From: JACRBR01 sp964371355
GTDB lineage: Bacteria; Chloroflexota; Dehalococcoidia; DSTF01; JACRBR01
Reading direction: 5' to 3'
Assembly (NCBI GenBank): GCA_964371355.1
Contig: CAYJMG010000005.1
Span: 1-64,000 of the forward strand
Length of the DNA: 64,000 bases
This document shows, piece by piece, positions 54,903-63,409 of this stretch. Both the position numbers and the translations under genes were made by a program. The notes under the pieces are model-generated. The model made no database searches, was not told the DNA's origin, and saw nothing but the letters and a program-made list of their open reading frames with translations. How positions within the stretch are numbered: the stretch's first letter is position 1; each line of letters starts with the position of its first letter.

Positions 54903-56390
54903 TCAGAAGTCGCCTTCGCCCCGCAGATTCCCGTTCGACCGCCGCAGCTTCTCGAGCGCCTGCGCCTCGATCTGTCGCGCCCGCTCGCGGGTGACGCCCA
55001 GCTCGTTCCCGACGATATCCAGCGTCCGCGGCCGCCCGTCCTTGATGCCGAACCGCAGCTCGATCACGGTGCGCTCGCGCGGCGTCAGCACGTCCAGCGC
55101 CGAGCGCACCCGCTCTCGCAGAAGCTGCCGCCCGGCCTCTTCCTCCGGCGACGGCGCCATCACGTCTTCGAGGACGCTGCCCAGCGTGCCTTCCTCTTCC
55201 TCACCGACCGGCGTCTCGAGCGATACCACCGACTGCCGGAGCGCGCGTGCCGCCTCCCTGACCTTGTCCGGCGGCATGCCCATCAGCTTCGACAGCTCCG
55301 TGGTCTTCGGCTCCCGCCCCAGCCGCTGGAATAGCCGCTCGCGCGCCTGCGAATACTTCGAGATCAGCTCCGTGATGTGGATGGGCAGCCGGATCGTCCG
55401 CCCCTTGTCCGCGATTGCGCGCCCGACGGCCTGCCGGATCCACCATGTCGCGTAGGTGCTGAAGCGGAACCCGCGCCGGTGCTCGAACTTCTCGACCGCG
55501 CGCATCAGGCCGCCGTTGCCCTCCTGGATCAGGTCCATCAGGGGCATCCCGCGCCCGGCGTACTTCTTCGCCACGCTGACGACCAGCCGCAGGTTCGCGT
55601 TCACCATGTGCTCTTCGGCGCGCTGCGCGATGTGCCGCGCCTGTCGGACATATGGCACAAGCACCTTGATCGCCGCGTCGTACTCGCGGTTGGCCTTCCG
55701 GGCGGCCGCCTGCGCTTCCTTCAGCTCTGCCTGTGCGCGCTTGCTCAGCGGCCGGCCCGGCCGCGTCTCCAGCGACTTCACGTCCGGCACCTTCGGCGGC
55801 CCGGAATACAGGAAGTGCAGCCCGTCCTCCAGCGCCTTGTGGGCGCCTTCGGGGAAGATCCGCTGCGCGACCGACAGCGTGATCAGCAGGTTGCGCACCT
55901 GCGTCACGTCGCGCTTCGTCGCCTTGCGTACTTCCTCCTCGAACGGCTCATCCATCTTGTCCTGGATGTTGTCCCACAGCTGCTGGAAGAACAGCTGGTT
56001 CACCAGCGGCGGACGCAGCGGGAACCCCTTCAGCACCTTCGACCGCCGTACCAGGCTCAGTCCCTCCAGCACCTGCAGCAGCAGCGCGCCCGCGAGCTGC
56101 TCCAGCGTCGGCACCATCAGGTGCTGCTCCATGTACGCGTCACTCAGCTCGTCGAGGATGCGCCCGTTCTCGATCTCCTTCGCCAGCGACACCTCTTCCT
56201 CGGGCCGCAGCAGCTTGTAGCGGGCGATCTCATTCAGGTACAGCTCGACCGAGTCGGGCGTCTCACCGATCGCCTCTTCCTCGGGCTTGATCGTCGGTAG
56301 GGGGATGCGGGTGGTCTCGACGAGCAGGTCCTCTCCGCCGGCCAGGATGTCCTCCAGCTCTTCTTTCTCGCGCTCTTTTGGCTTCACCAT
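54903..56390 (-). CDS. rpoD: primary-type RNA polymerase sigma-70 factor (RpoD/SigA)
   Basis: The 495-residue sigma factor has region 1.2 (about 45-75, DSVELYLNEIARYKLLRPEE), region 2 (about 265-335: VSVAKKYAGRGMPLMDLIQE, FSTYATWWIRQAVGRAIAD), region 3 (TIRLPIHITELISKYSQ) and region 4 (about 425-485: LTPRERTVIELRFGIKDG, then LGVTRERARQIEAQALEKLR). A non-conserved region of about 190 residues lies between 1.2 and 2. The complete region 2/3/4 set indicates a group 1 or 2 factor, probably the housekeeping sigma. ATG 56390 is clear. Confidence 0.92.
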   Translation of the reverse strand: MVKPKEREKEELEDILAGGEDLLVETTRIPLPTIKPEEEAIGETPDSVELYLNEIARYKLLRPEEEVSLAKEIENGRILDELSDAYMEQHLMVPTLEQLAGALLLQVLEGLSLVRRSKVLKGFPLRPPLVNQLFFQQLWDNIQDKMDEPFEEEVRKATKRDVTQVRNLLITLSVAQRIFPEGAHKALEDGLHFLYSGPPKVPDVKSLETRPGRPLSKRAQAELKEAQAAARKANREYDAAIKVLVPYVRQARHIAQRAEEHMVNANLRLVVSVAKKYAGRGMPLMDLIQEGNGGLMRAVEKFEHRRGFRFSTYATWWIRQAVGRAIADKGRTIRLPIHITELISKYSQARERLFQRLGREPKTTELSKLMGMPPDKVREAARALRQSVVSLETPVGEEEEGTLGSVLEDVMAPSPEEEAGRQLLRERVRSALDVLTPRERTVIELRFGIKDGRPRTLDIVGNELGVTRERARQIEAQALEKLRRSNGNLRGEGDF

Positions 56391-56393
56391 CTC

Positions 56394-56475
56394 AGTTCTC
56401 GCTCAATCGCTCACGCGCGCAAACAATTAGGGTCAGCACGCCCGCCCGTCGTTCCCAGCAGAGTTCTCGCTCAAT
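56394..56475. repeat. 14-bp direct repeat upstream of rpoD
   Basis: AGTTCTCGCTCAAT occurs at 56394-56407 and 56462-56475, 68 bp apart. The first copy lies immediately before the rpoD start codon. It may be a protein-binding site or the result of a small duplication. Confidence 0.5.
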
Positions 56476-56484
56476 TCCAGGGGG

Positions 56485-56682
56485 CTATACCACGTCCGGC
56501 AGGGGCCATTTCAGATCGCAGCTCAGGCAGCGCGCCTGAATCATGATCCCACCGCTCCAGTAGCTCGCCGTGAAGGACTTCCGGCATCGGGGGCATTCAG
56601 CTTCACCCATACGCACCTCCCGTGCCTTGGGCGTCTGCCCGGGGGCTGCTGCCACCTGCTCCTTGCCGTCCGGGGCGCTCAT
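56485..56682 (-). CDS. small zinc-ribbon-like protein
   Basis: The 65-residue protein has two Cys pairs, CPRC (about 30-33) and CLSC (about 52-55), in an AECPRCRKSFTASYW...ARCLSCDLKWPLP pattern, so it should bind zinc. A disordered N-terminus (about 1-25) precedes. ATG 56682 follows GGAGGGGG. An internal ATG (MGEAECPRC) is an alternative start. Function unknown. Confidence 0.65.
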   Translation of the reverse strand: MSAPDGKEQVAAAPGQTPKAREVRMGEAECPRCRKSFTASYWSGGIMIQARCLSCDLKWPLPDVV

Positions 56683-56833
56683 ACCCCCTCCGAATCATAT
56701 TCTACAACGAGTCTCGGCCGCCTTCTATAGCTTGGTAGACCCGTTATGGCGTCGTTTCGATTGTTTATTTGACGTAACAATCGGATCGGCTGATATACAT
56801 CCTAACCTTAGCAGAAAGAACCTCTCGGGCCGC
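56683..56833. other. A+T-rich intergenic patch with inverted repeat
   Basis: This stretch is markedly A+T-richer than the rest. It contains CGATTGTT (56758-56765) and AACAATCG (56776-56783), perfect 8-bp arms with a 10-bp loop. TAGAAT on the minus strand (56703-56698) is a possible -10 for the zinc-ribbon gene. Confidence 0.45.
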
Positions 56834-57166
56834 CTACTCGACCTCTTCGACGTCCTCTTCATCGTTGTCCTCGTCGTCGTCCTCCTCGCCGCGCGCCCAC
56901 TCTTCGGGCGAGACGCACACGCCGTCCCGCTCGGGATGGCGGATCACGAACCGGCCCTGGCGCATCATCCCCAGCAGGTGCCACTCGAACTGGATGAGCG
57001 AGCGCGCCTCGTCGTCCGCGGGGATGTCCTCGAAGGCGACAGGGTAGAGGGGTGGCAGGTATCGCGTCGGCGCCAGCGAGCCGACATAACGTCCGCACCG
57101 TTCGCACACGAGCCCTGCCCGTATGGTCTCGACGTATTCCGCCATCGTCCGCGGTGCGTCCGTCAT
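56834..57166 (-). CDS. hypothetical protein with Cys pair and acidic tail
   Basis: The 110-residue protein has CERCGRYVGSLAPT near residue 20, a hydrophobic middle (IQFEWHLLGMMRQGRFVIRH), GVCVSPEEWARG, and a strongly acidic tail (EEDDDEDNDEEDVEEVE). The single CxxC plus one later Cys may bind metal. It lies between the zinc-ribbon gene and the DNA methyltransferase. No family is recognised. Confidence 0.6.
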   Translation of the reverse strand: MTDAPRTMAEYVETIRAGLVCERCGRYVGSLAPTRYLPPLYPVAFEDIPADDEARSLIQFEWHLLGMMRQGRFVIRHPERDGVCVSPEEWARGEEDDDEDNDEEDVEEVE

Positions 57167-57294
57167 CGGGACGCATTCTACTCGGCCCGGCGCGTACGCT
57201 CGCGGGCCACGGCCACTTCGGGCCTCGTCGTTGCACCGAAATCTCAGGGTATTCCCTTATTCCAGCCGGATCGCGACCCTGATCTAATACGCCC

Positions 57295-58134
57295 ATGGTC
57301 CAGTCAATCGAACGCCCACGCCGCGCGCGCCGCCCCGAGCAGCAGCGGCCGTTGCGCATCCAACGCGACGCGCCGCAGCCCAACCGCGTCATCGACGGCG
57401 ACTGCCTCGATGTCATGCGTGGCTGGCCGGACGGGTGCATCGACCACTGCATCGTCGACCCACCCTTCAACATCGGCTCGGGGAGCGGGCGAAAGAGCAA
57501 GAACGGCCTCTCCTGGGCCTTTTCGTCGCACGTCACGATGGCCGAAGAGTGGGACGCGTACACGAAGGACGAGTTCTTCGCGTTCAACGTCGCGTGGCTG
57601 AAGGAAGTGAGCCGCGTGGTGAAGCCCAACGGCAACATCCTCGTCTTCGGCACCTACCACAACGTCTACCAGCTCGGCTTCATCCTGCAGCACGTGCTCG
57701 AGCGGCGCGTCCTCAATTCCGTCATCTGGTCGAAGCCCAACGCCCAGCCCAACATCACCGCCCGCATGCTCACCGAGAGCACCGAGCAGATCATCTGGGC
57801 CGTGAACCACACGCCCGCGAAGGCCACCGGCTGGACCTTCAACTACTGGGACGCCAAGGAGATGAACGGCGGCAAGCAGATGCGCAACCTGTGGGAGTTC
57901 CCCGTTACGGCAAAGCGCGAGCGCGCCGAGGGCAAGCACCCGTCGCAGAAGCCGCTCGCCCTGCTCGAACGGGCGGTGCTGCTCGCCTCGAAGCCCGGCG
58001 ACCTCTTGCTGGACCCCTTCGGCGGCGCCGGCACCCTCGCTGTCGCCTCACAGAAGCACGCCCGCGACTGGCTCCTCATCGAGAACGTCGCCGAATACGC
58101 CGGCATCGCCCGGCGGCGTGTGGCCGCGGGCTGA
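57295..58134 (+). CDS. DNA methyltransferase, beta class (N6-adenine or N4-cytosine)
   Basis: The 279-residue protein has motif IV IVDPPFN early (about 53-59) and motif I FGGAGTLAVAS late (about 240-250), the order of beta-class DNA methyltransferases. SQKPLALLERAVLLASKPGD is motif X-like. DPPF occurs in both N6A and N4C enzymes, so the base is uncertain. No restriction endonuclease or specificity subunit is adjacent, so it may be an orphan (CcrM-like) regulator or a residual R-M enzyme. The ATG at 57295 has no ribosome site; TCTAAT (57283-57288) is at leaderless distance. Confidence 0.88.
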   Translation: MVQSIERPRRARRPEQQRPLRIQRDAPQPNRVIDGDCLDVMRGWPDGCIDHCIVDPPFNIGSGSGRKSKNGLSWAFSSHVTMAEEWDAYTKDEFFAFNVAWLKEVSRVVKPNGNILVFGTYHNVYQLGFILQHVLERRVLNSVIWSKPNAQPNITARMLTESTEQIIWAVNHTPAKATGWTFNYWDAKEMNGGKQMRNLWEFPVTAKRERAEGKHPSQKPLALLERAVLLASKPGDLLLDPFGGAGTLAVASQKHARDWLLIENVAEYAGIARRRVAAG

Positions 58135-58154
58135 GAGTCCCCGGTTGGGCCGTG

Positions 58155-59231
58155 TCACTCCTCCGCGTGCGGCGGCTCCCACAGCACCCCCTGCACCCCG
58201 CCTTCGTCCACCAGCTTCGAGCACTGGATGCCGAGCAGCCGGAACATGTCCCCCGGCCCCACCACCGAGTCCAGCAACTGCTCCGCCACCGACACGATGG
58301 TCGCGGCGTCATCGGTCGGGGCGGCCAGCGTCTGCTGCCGCGTAATCGTCTTGAAGTAGCTGTACCGCAGCTTCAGCGCCACGGTGCTCGCCCGGGCCCC
58401 GGACTTCCGCATGCGGCGGGCCACCTCATCCGCGGTCTCGCGCAGCACGCGCCGCAGCTCCGCCCCGTCCGGCAGGTCCTTCGCGAACGTCGTCTCGGCG
58501 CCGATCGACTTCCGCTCGTGCTCTGTGATCACCTCCCGCGAATCGATGCCGCGCGCCATGTCCCGCAGGAACAGCCCGCCGGAGCCCAGCAGCCGTTCCG
58601 CCTGCGCATCGCCGCACGCCGCCAGATCGCCGATAGTCCGGACGCCCGCGGACACCAGGCGCTGCTCGGCCTTCGGCCCGATCCCCCACAGCGCCCGCAC
58701 CGGCAGCGGCGCCAGGAACGCCGCCTCAGTGCCGGGCGCCACCACCACCAGCCCGTCCGGCTTCCGCATGTCCGACGCGACCTTCGCGACGCTCTTGCTG
58801 GCGGCGACGCCACACGACAGCGTCAGGCCGGTCTTCTCCCGCACCTCCCGCTTCAACTCGCGCGCCAGCGTCTCCGCGTCGGCCCCGTCCGCGACCCAGC
58901 CCGTCACGTCGAGGTATGCCTCGTCCAGCGACATCGGCTCGACCAGCGGCGTCAGCGCGCGGAACACTTCCATCACCGAGCGCGAGACCTCGGCGTAGCG
59001 CCCGAACCGCGGCGAGACCCGCAGCAGCTCCGGGCACAGGCGCACGGCGCGGCTCATCGGCATCGCCGACCGCACGCCGAACGCCCGGGCCTCGTATGAG
59101 GCCGCCGCCACCACGCCGCGGCCTTCGGGCGAGCCGCCGACGGCCACCGGCTTCCCGCGCAGCTTCGGCCGGTCGAGTTGCTCGACGGAGGCGTAGAACG
59201 CGTCCATGTCGGCGTGGATAATCGTACGCAT
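58155..59231 (-). CDS. dinB: DNA polymerase IV (Y family)
   Basis: The 358-residue Y-family polymerase has IIHADMDAFYASVEQL (catalytic Asp8-type site), SYEARAFGVRSAMPM, the catalytic MSLDEAYLDVTG, a thumb HhH region (LWGIGPKAEQRLVSAGVRTI) and a C-terminal little-finger domain (AGARASTVALKLRYSYFKTI). It performs error-prone translesion synthesis. There is no recognisable C-terminal beta-clamp box. ATG 59231 is clear. It is convergent with the DNA methyltransferase. Confidence 0.95.
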   Translation of the reverse strand: MRTIIHADMDAFYASVEQLDRPKLRGKPVAVGGSPEGRGVVAAASYEARAFGVRSAMPMSRAVRLCPELLRVSPRFGRYAEVSRSVMEVFRALTPLVEPMSLDEAYLDVTGWVADGADAETLARELKREVREKTGLTLSCGVAASKSVAKVASDMRKPDGLVVVAPGTEAAFLAPLPVRALWGIGPKAEQRLVSAGVRTIGDLAACGDAQAERLLGSGGLFLRDMARGIDSREVITEHERKSIGAETTFAKDLPDGAELRRVLRETADEVARRMRKSGARASTVALKLRYSYFKTITRQQTLAAPTDDAATIVSVAEQLLDSVVGPGDMFRLLGIQCSKLVDEGGVQGVLWEPPHAEE

Positions 59232-59341
59232 CGCCCCGATCGTACCTGCCCCGCCCCACTATTTCAGCGCGATCGGCTGTCGGGCCCTTCGGAACTCGCC
59301 GCCGCCGCCGACATCGAGAGCAGAAGGTCGGGGGAGTTACC

Positions 59342-59566
59342 GTGGACGCATCGCTCGCCGCTATCGCCGGCGTCCCGTGGCAGCACTGGGCGATCCTCGC
59401 CGCCGCGAGCTGGCCGTTCTCGCTGGTCTGCCTCATCGGCTTCTACCGCTCGCGCTCGCGGCCTCGGGCCGACGCCGGAGCCCGGCTCCAGCTCGTGCAG
59501 CACGACCCGCCGGACGACCTGCGCTTCGAGCACGACCGCCTCTACCACCCGCGTCGCGCGGCCTGA
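59342..59566 (+). CDS. small single-pass membrane protein
   Basis: The 74-residue protein has one hydrophobic helix (WAILAAASWPFSLVCLIGFY) and an Arg-rich cytoplasmic part (RSRSRPRADAGARLQ). GTG 59342 follows GGGAG. The gene is short and its coding status rests on the ribosome site and helix. Bases 59567-59742 beyond it hold nothing recognisable. Confidence 0.5.
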   Translation: MDASLAAIAGVPWQHWAILAAASWPFSLVCLIGFYRSRSRPRADAGARLQLVQHDPPDDLRFEHDRLYHPRRAA

Positions 59567-59742
59567 CGTCTGGGCGCCGCGTACGTGGCCGATGATGGCT
59601 GTCGGGTCGGCCGACAGCGCGTCCCCGCGCCGTACAACATGCCCGTCCGGCCTCACCAGCACGAGCCGGCGTTCAGGACAGGCACGTCACGCCGCGCCGG
59701 GCCCCGCCCCGGAGGCCGCCTCGCAGGCCGCCTCGATGGCCG

Positions 59743-60915
59743 TCATGAGCGCGCACCCACTTCGTCCAGCAGCGAGCCGCGCTCGACGACGGGCAGGGGC
59801 AGGAGCGTCTTCGCACGGAATTCGTCGTCGTGGGCGCAGCGCAGCAGCGCCTCCCGGTCGCGAAACAGCCGGAGCTGCATGCGCACGACGTTCGCCTGCG
59901 TCACCACCTCCGCATTCCGCGCTTCGGTGTACGGCGCGAACGCGCTCGCGGTCAGGTCGTCCGATCGCAACGCATCACGCACCGTGTTCGCAGCCAGGCG
60001 CCCCATGCGCATCGCGAACTCGATCCCCTGCCCGGTGATCGGCGAGAGGTACCCGGACGCGTCGCCGACGAGCAGCAGGCGGTCGCGCACGACCTCCGGT
60101 ACCCGGTACGCCAGCGGCGCCATCGCCCAGATCTCGCTGAAGCGCGGCTCGCGTTCGAGCCGCTCGGTTAGCCACGGGTCGTACTTGCGGGCGATGTATC
60201 CGTAGAATTCGCCCGGCTTCGTCTGCGTCGACTGCTTGTCTTGCAGGTCGGCCTCCAGGATGTAGCGGTACAGCCCCGGACGGATGCGAGACCCGCTGAT
60301 CATCGCGCCGTGCTCGCCGTACAGGTGGCGGTCCCAGGTCGCGTCCGGCGTGCCGTCGAACGACTCGAAGAAGTGCGCGACGGCGATCTGCTGGAACTCG
60401 GGCTCCGGCTGCTTCAGGCACAGCGCGTTGAGCGCGACGCTGTGCCTGCCGCTCGCGTCGACCAGCACCTTCGCCTGGTACTCGCCGCCCTCGCGTGTGC
60501 GCACGGCGACGCCGTCGCTCCGCAGCTCGACCTCCTTCGCGGTGACCTCGGGGATGACGCGCGCTCCCGCCTGCACCGCGCGCCGCCGCAGCGCCGCGTT
60601 GAAGCCGCCCCGGTCGACGTGAACGTGCCCGAGCCCCTCCGGGATCGCGTGCAGCGTCCACGAGAGGTCCGGGTACACGTTGCGTACGAACCGGAGCCGG
60701 TCGTACACCCAGTCGGCGTCGAGGCCGATGCCGAGGTCCCGGCACTCGATCTGCGTCTGCAGCGCCAGCACCTCGCCCGAGGTCACGTCAGGCCCGGCGT
60801 CCAACGGATCGCGCTCGAGCATCAGCACGTCGTGCCCGGCCTCGGCCAGCCGGATCCCGGCCGCACAGCCGCCCGGCCCCGCGCCGGTGATGAGCACCTC
60901 GGCGTCGTAGCTCAC
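59743..60915 (-). CDS. FAD-dependent oxidoreductase of the geranylgeranyl-reductase family
   Basis: The 390-residue flavoprotein starts with the Rossmann dinucleotide loop ITGAGPGGCAAGIRLAEAG (GxGxxG), has a LMLERD acidic end to strand 2, and the FAD-binding DRLLLVGDASGYLSPITGQG motif at about 280-300. This layout fits geranylgeranyl reductases and related aromatic hydroxylase-like enzymes. GTG 60915 follows AGGAG and lies 9 bp after the FAH-family gene. It is the last gene of the MarR operon, so a role in aromatic or isoprenoid breakdown is plausible. Confidence 0.85.
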   Translation of the reverse strand: MSYDAEVLITGAGPGGCAAGIRLAEAGHDVLMLERDPLDAGPDVTSGEVLALQTQIECRDLGIGLDADWVYDRLRFVRNVYPDLSWTLHAIPEGLGHVHVDRGGFNAALRRRAVQAGARVIPEVTAKEVELRSDGVAVRTREGGEYQAKVLVDASGRHSVALNALCLKQPEPEFQQIAVAHFFESFDGTPDATWDRHLYGEHGAMISGSRIRPGLYRYILEADLQDKQSTQTKPGEFYGYIARKYDPWLTERLEREPRFSEIWAMAPLAYRVPEVVRDRLLLVGDASGYLSPITGQGIEFAMRMGRLAANTVRDALRSDDLTASAFAPYTEARNAEVVTQANVVRMQLRLFRDREALLRCAHDDEFRAKTLLPLPVVERGSLLDEVGARS

Positions 60916-60924
60916 GCGTCGCTC

Positions 60925-61824
60925 CTACGGCTCTTCGATCACCGGGTTCTCGAGGACACCAAGGCCGGAGATCTCGACGCGCACGACGTCGCCGGCCTTC
61001 AGGAACACCGGCGGTTTGCGGGAGACCCCGACGCCGGCGGGCGTGCCCGTGAAGACCACGTCGCCGGGCTCCAGCGTGAACGCAGTCGAGATGTACTCGA
61101 TGAGCGCAGGCACGTCGAAGATCAGGTGCTTCGTGTTCGACGACTGCACCACCTCCCCGTTTACGTAGCACTTCACGTCGAGGTTCGCGGGGTCGATCTC
61201 GTCCTTCGTGACGAGCCACGGCCCGATGGGTCCGTGCGTGTCGAACCCCTTGCCGATCATCCACGTAGGGTTGTGGAACTGCCAGTCGCGGACCGACACG
61301 TCGTTCCCGCACATGAACCCCGCCACGTAGCCCATCGCATCGGCGGCCTTGATGTGACGCCCTTTCCGGCCGATGACGAAACACATCTCCGCTTCCCAGT
61401 CGACCGACGAGCTGACGCGAGGCCGGTGCACCGGCATCCCCGGACCTGTGATGCACGTCGGCACCTTCGCGAACACCACCGGATGCTTCGGCAGCGCCTG
61501 CCCCGACTCCTCCGCGTGGTCGCGATAGTTCAGCCCGATCGCCAGCACCTTGCCCGGCCGCGCGATCGGCGCCTCCAGCCGCACGTCCTCGCGTTCCAGC
61601 GACACGATGAGCCCGCTCGCCGAGGCGCCGCCCTTCGCCGCCGCCTGTGCCGCCTCCAGCGTCTCGCGCGCCGCCGCCATCGCCTCGTCGCCCTGCGCGA
61701 GCAGCTCGATCATCGTGGTGGGCAGCCGCCCGCCGCTCCCGCGGTTCAGGTCGGCGACGTTCGTGTCGTCGAGCATCACCCCGGTCCGCGCGACCCCACC
61801 CTGCGAATACGTAACCAGCCTCAT
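60925..61824 (-). CDS. fumarylacetoacetate hydrolase (FAH) family protein
   Basis: The 299-residue protein has the FAH C-terminal fold: GLNYRDHAEESGQ (catalytic His), VDWEAEMCFVIGRKGRH with the metal Glu, FMCGNDVSVRDWQ with the metal Asp, and DVVFTGTPAGVG. An N-terminal beta domain of about 80 residues is present. Related enzymes hydrolyse or decarboxylate ring-cleavage products of aromatic catabolism (for example HpcE/HHDD-type). It sits between the extradiol dioxygenase and the flavoprotein, agreeing with that role. Confidence 0.9.
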   Translation of the reverse strand: MRLVTYSQGGVARTGVMLDDTNVADLNRGSGGRLPTTMIELLAQGDEAMAAARETLEAAQAAAKGGASASGLIVSLEREDVRLEAPIARPGKVLAIGLNYRDHAEESGQALPKHPVVFAKVPTCITGPGMPVHRPRVSSSVDWEAEMCFVIGRKGRHIKAADAMGYVAGFMCGNDVSVRDWQFHNPTWMIGKGFDTHGPIGPWLVTKDEIDPANLDVKCYVNGEVVQSSNTKHLIFDVPALIEYISTAFTLEPGDVVFTGTPAGVGVSRKPPVFLKAGDVVRVEISGLGVLENPVIEEP

Positions 61825-61873
61825 CCGTTCCCCTTTGCAGTCTTGTGTTTGCCGTTTGTGTTGTGCCCTGCTC

Positions 61874-62806
61874 TCACGCCCGCGCAGGATGCATCCCCGC
61901 CATCAGTTCCGCCAGGTCGTCCGGCCGCAGGAATGACGGCGGCGGCGGCGGGCCCCATGCGTACAGCGCGCGCATGCCCTCCCAGACCTCAGGCTTCCAG
62001 AGCTGGTCGTCGATGATGCAGTCCATGTCGCTGTAGTACTCCGCGAAGTTACCCGCGGGGTCACGGAAGTACCAGAAGAAGTTGCTGCCGATGTGGTGCC
62101 TCCCGAAGCCCCACACGTGCCGCGACGGGTCCTTCGACAGCAGCGCCTGCGCCCCCAGCCCGATCTCGTCGACGTCCTCGACCTGCCACGACGTGTGGTG
62201 CAGGAACTGCACCGGCGCGCGCTGCACCAGCAGGTTGTGGTGGTCTTCGGAGCAGCGCATGAAGTACGCCGCGCCCTTCACCTCGTCGCTGATCTTGAAG
62301 CCGATGCCCTCCAGGAAGAACCTGTTGCTGTCCTCCGGCTCCGTCGATCCCACCACGACGTGCCCCAGCCGCCGGGGGCGCGCTCGGACGGGCTCGTCGC
62401 CCTTCGGCAGGCGCGGCGCCCGGCCCTGCCGGTCGATGCGACCCGGCCCGTTGTACACCGGCGCGGGCGTCGGCGGCTGCTTCAGCCGCGGCGCCACTTC
62501 CACCGTCACGCGCACCCCCGTCCCGCGGTCCACAGCGCTCACGGCATCGCCGTCGCGCTCGTGCGCTACATCCAGCTTCGCGAGCTGCCCCGCCACGCGG
62601 CTCACGTCGTCGGGATCGTCCGCGCCGATGCGGATCTCGACCAGCCGCCGCACCGGGGTCTCGACCAGCCGCAGCTGCTCGCCGCCGTCCGCCGTCTCGA
62701 ACCGCCCGGGCGCGGTCTCCCGCAGGTTGAAGTCGCGGTAGAACCCCGCCGTCTTCGCCACGTCCGGCACGCCGATCACCACCTGGTTCAGCCGGTGCAG
62801 TGCCAT
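61874..62806 (-). CDS. extradiol ring-cleavage dioxygenase (VOC superfamily)
   Basis: The 310-residue two-module VOC protein has an N-terminal domain (LNQVVIGVPDVAKTAGFYRD) and a catalytic C-terminal domain (about 160-280) with the Fe(II) ligands: His in LGHVVVGSTEPED, His in FLHHTSWQVED and Glu in FAEYYSDMD. All three of the H-H-E triad are there, so it is probably an active catechol 2,3-dioxygenase-like enzyme. ATG 62806 follows AAGGAG. It is the second gene of the MarR operon. Confidence 0.9.
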   Translation of the reverse strand: MALHRLNQVVIGVPDVAKTAGFYRDFNLRETAPGRFETADGGEQLRLVETPVRRLVEIRIGADDPDDVSRVAGQLAKLDVAHERDGDAVSAVDRGTGVRVTVEVAPRLKQPPTPAPVYNGPGRIDRQGRAPRLPKGDEPVRARPRRLGHVVVGSTEPEDSNRFFLEGIGFKISDEVKGAAYFMRCSEDHHNLLVQRAPVQFLHHTSWQVEDVDEIGLGAQALLSKDPSRHVWGFGRHHIGSNFFWYFRDPAGNFAEYYSDMDCIIDDQLWKPEVWEGMRALYAWGPPPPPSFLRPDDLAELMAGMHPARA

Positions 62807-62826
62807 GATCCGCTCCTTCCGGGACT

Positions 62827-63342
62827 TCAGCCTTCCTCGCACTCCGTTGTCCGGGCCGCCTGGCTCAGCTTGCGCAGCAGGCGCGCCAGCGTCCGCTGCT
62901 CCTGCTGCGTCAGAACGCCCGTCAGCGTCCGCTCGAACTCGTGCGCCGAGCGTTGCGCCTTCTCGACCAGCCGCCGCCCGGCGGGCGTCACTTCGATGAT
63001 GACGAGCCTGCGGTCCACCTCCGACCGCAGCCGCCGCACGTGACCGCCGCGCTCCAGCGTGTCCACGGCGCTCACCACCGCAGGCCGGCTGACGCCGAGC
63101 ACCTTCGCGAGCACGCGCGTCTCCAGCGGCCCCATCGTCCAGAGCGACATCAGCAGCACAAAGCCCGCGTGCGTCAGCCCCAGCGGCCGCAGCACGGCGC
63201 CCTCGATGGTCGAGAACACGTCCGCCTGCGCCCGAAACAGGTTGAAGGCGACCGCCTGTGCGTCGAGGTCGACGCCGCGCGGCCCGAAGAACGACCGCAG
63301 GTGCTCCTCGTACGATTCGGGCTGTTGACGCTCCGTGACCAT
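62827..63342 (-). CDS. MarR-family transcriptional regulator
   Basis: The 171-residue protein has the MarR winged helix (about 60-130: LGLTHAGFVLLMSLWTMGPL, LAKVLGVSRPAVVSAVDTLE, and the wing DRRLVIIEVTPAGRRLV). It heads the catabolic operon that continues with the dioxygenase, FAH and flavoprotein genes and is divergent from the PPOX gene. Two good promoters overlap at a palindrome between them, so autoregulation and control of both directions are expected. The ATG at 63342 lies about 9 bp after its -10 box, so the mRNA is near-leaderless. Confidence 0.92.
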   Translation of the reverse strand: MVTERQQPESYEEHLRSFFGPRGVDLDAQAVAFNLFRAQADVFSTIEGAVLRPLGLTHAGFVLLMSLWTMGPLETRVLAKVLGVSRPAVVSAVDTLERGGHVRRLRSEVDRRLVIIEVTPAGRRLVEKAQRSAHEFERTLTGVLTQQEQRTLARLLRKLSQAARTTECEEG

Positions 63343-63380
63343 ATCGTTAGAATCCTAATGATTAACCCGGAGTATGTCAA
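63325..63380. promoter_or_regulatory. overlapping divergent promoters and MarR operator
   Basis: Minus strand: TTGACA (63380-63375), 17-bp spacer, TAGGAT (63357-63352). Plus strand: TTGACG (63325-63330), 17-bp spacer, TAGAAT (63348-63353). The near-palindrome ATCGTTAG-AATC-CTAATGAT (63343-63362) covers both -10 boxes, the classic layout for a MarR-controlled divergon. Confidence 0.88.
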
Positions 63381-63409
63381 TCCCCCTGACCCAGGGAACG
63401 GAGCGAGCG

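Noticed and set aside
57435..59099. 554-codon plus-strand frame over the methyltransferase and polymerase IV genes.
   Set aside because: It overlaps two well-supported genes in other frames and its translation is low-complexity Arg/His/Pro.
60241..62016. 591-codon plus-strand frame in the ring-cleavage operon.
   Set aside because: Antisense to three recognisable catabolic genes, with no domain pattern.
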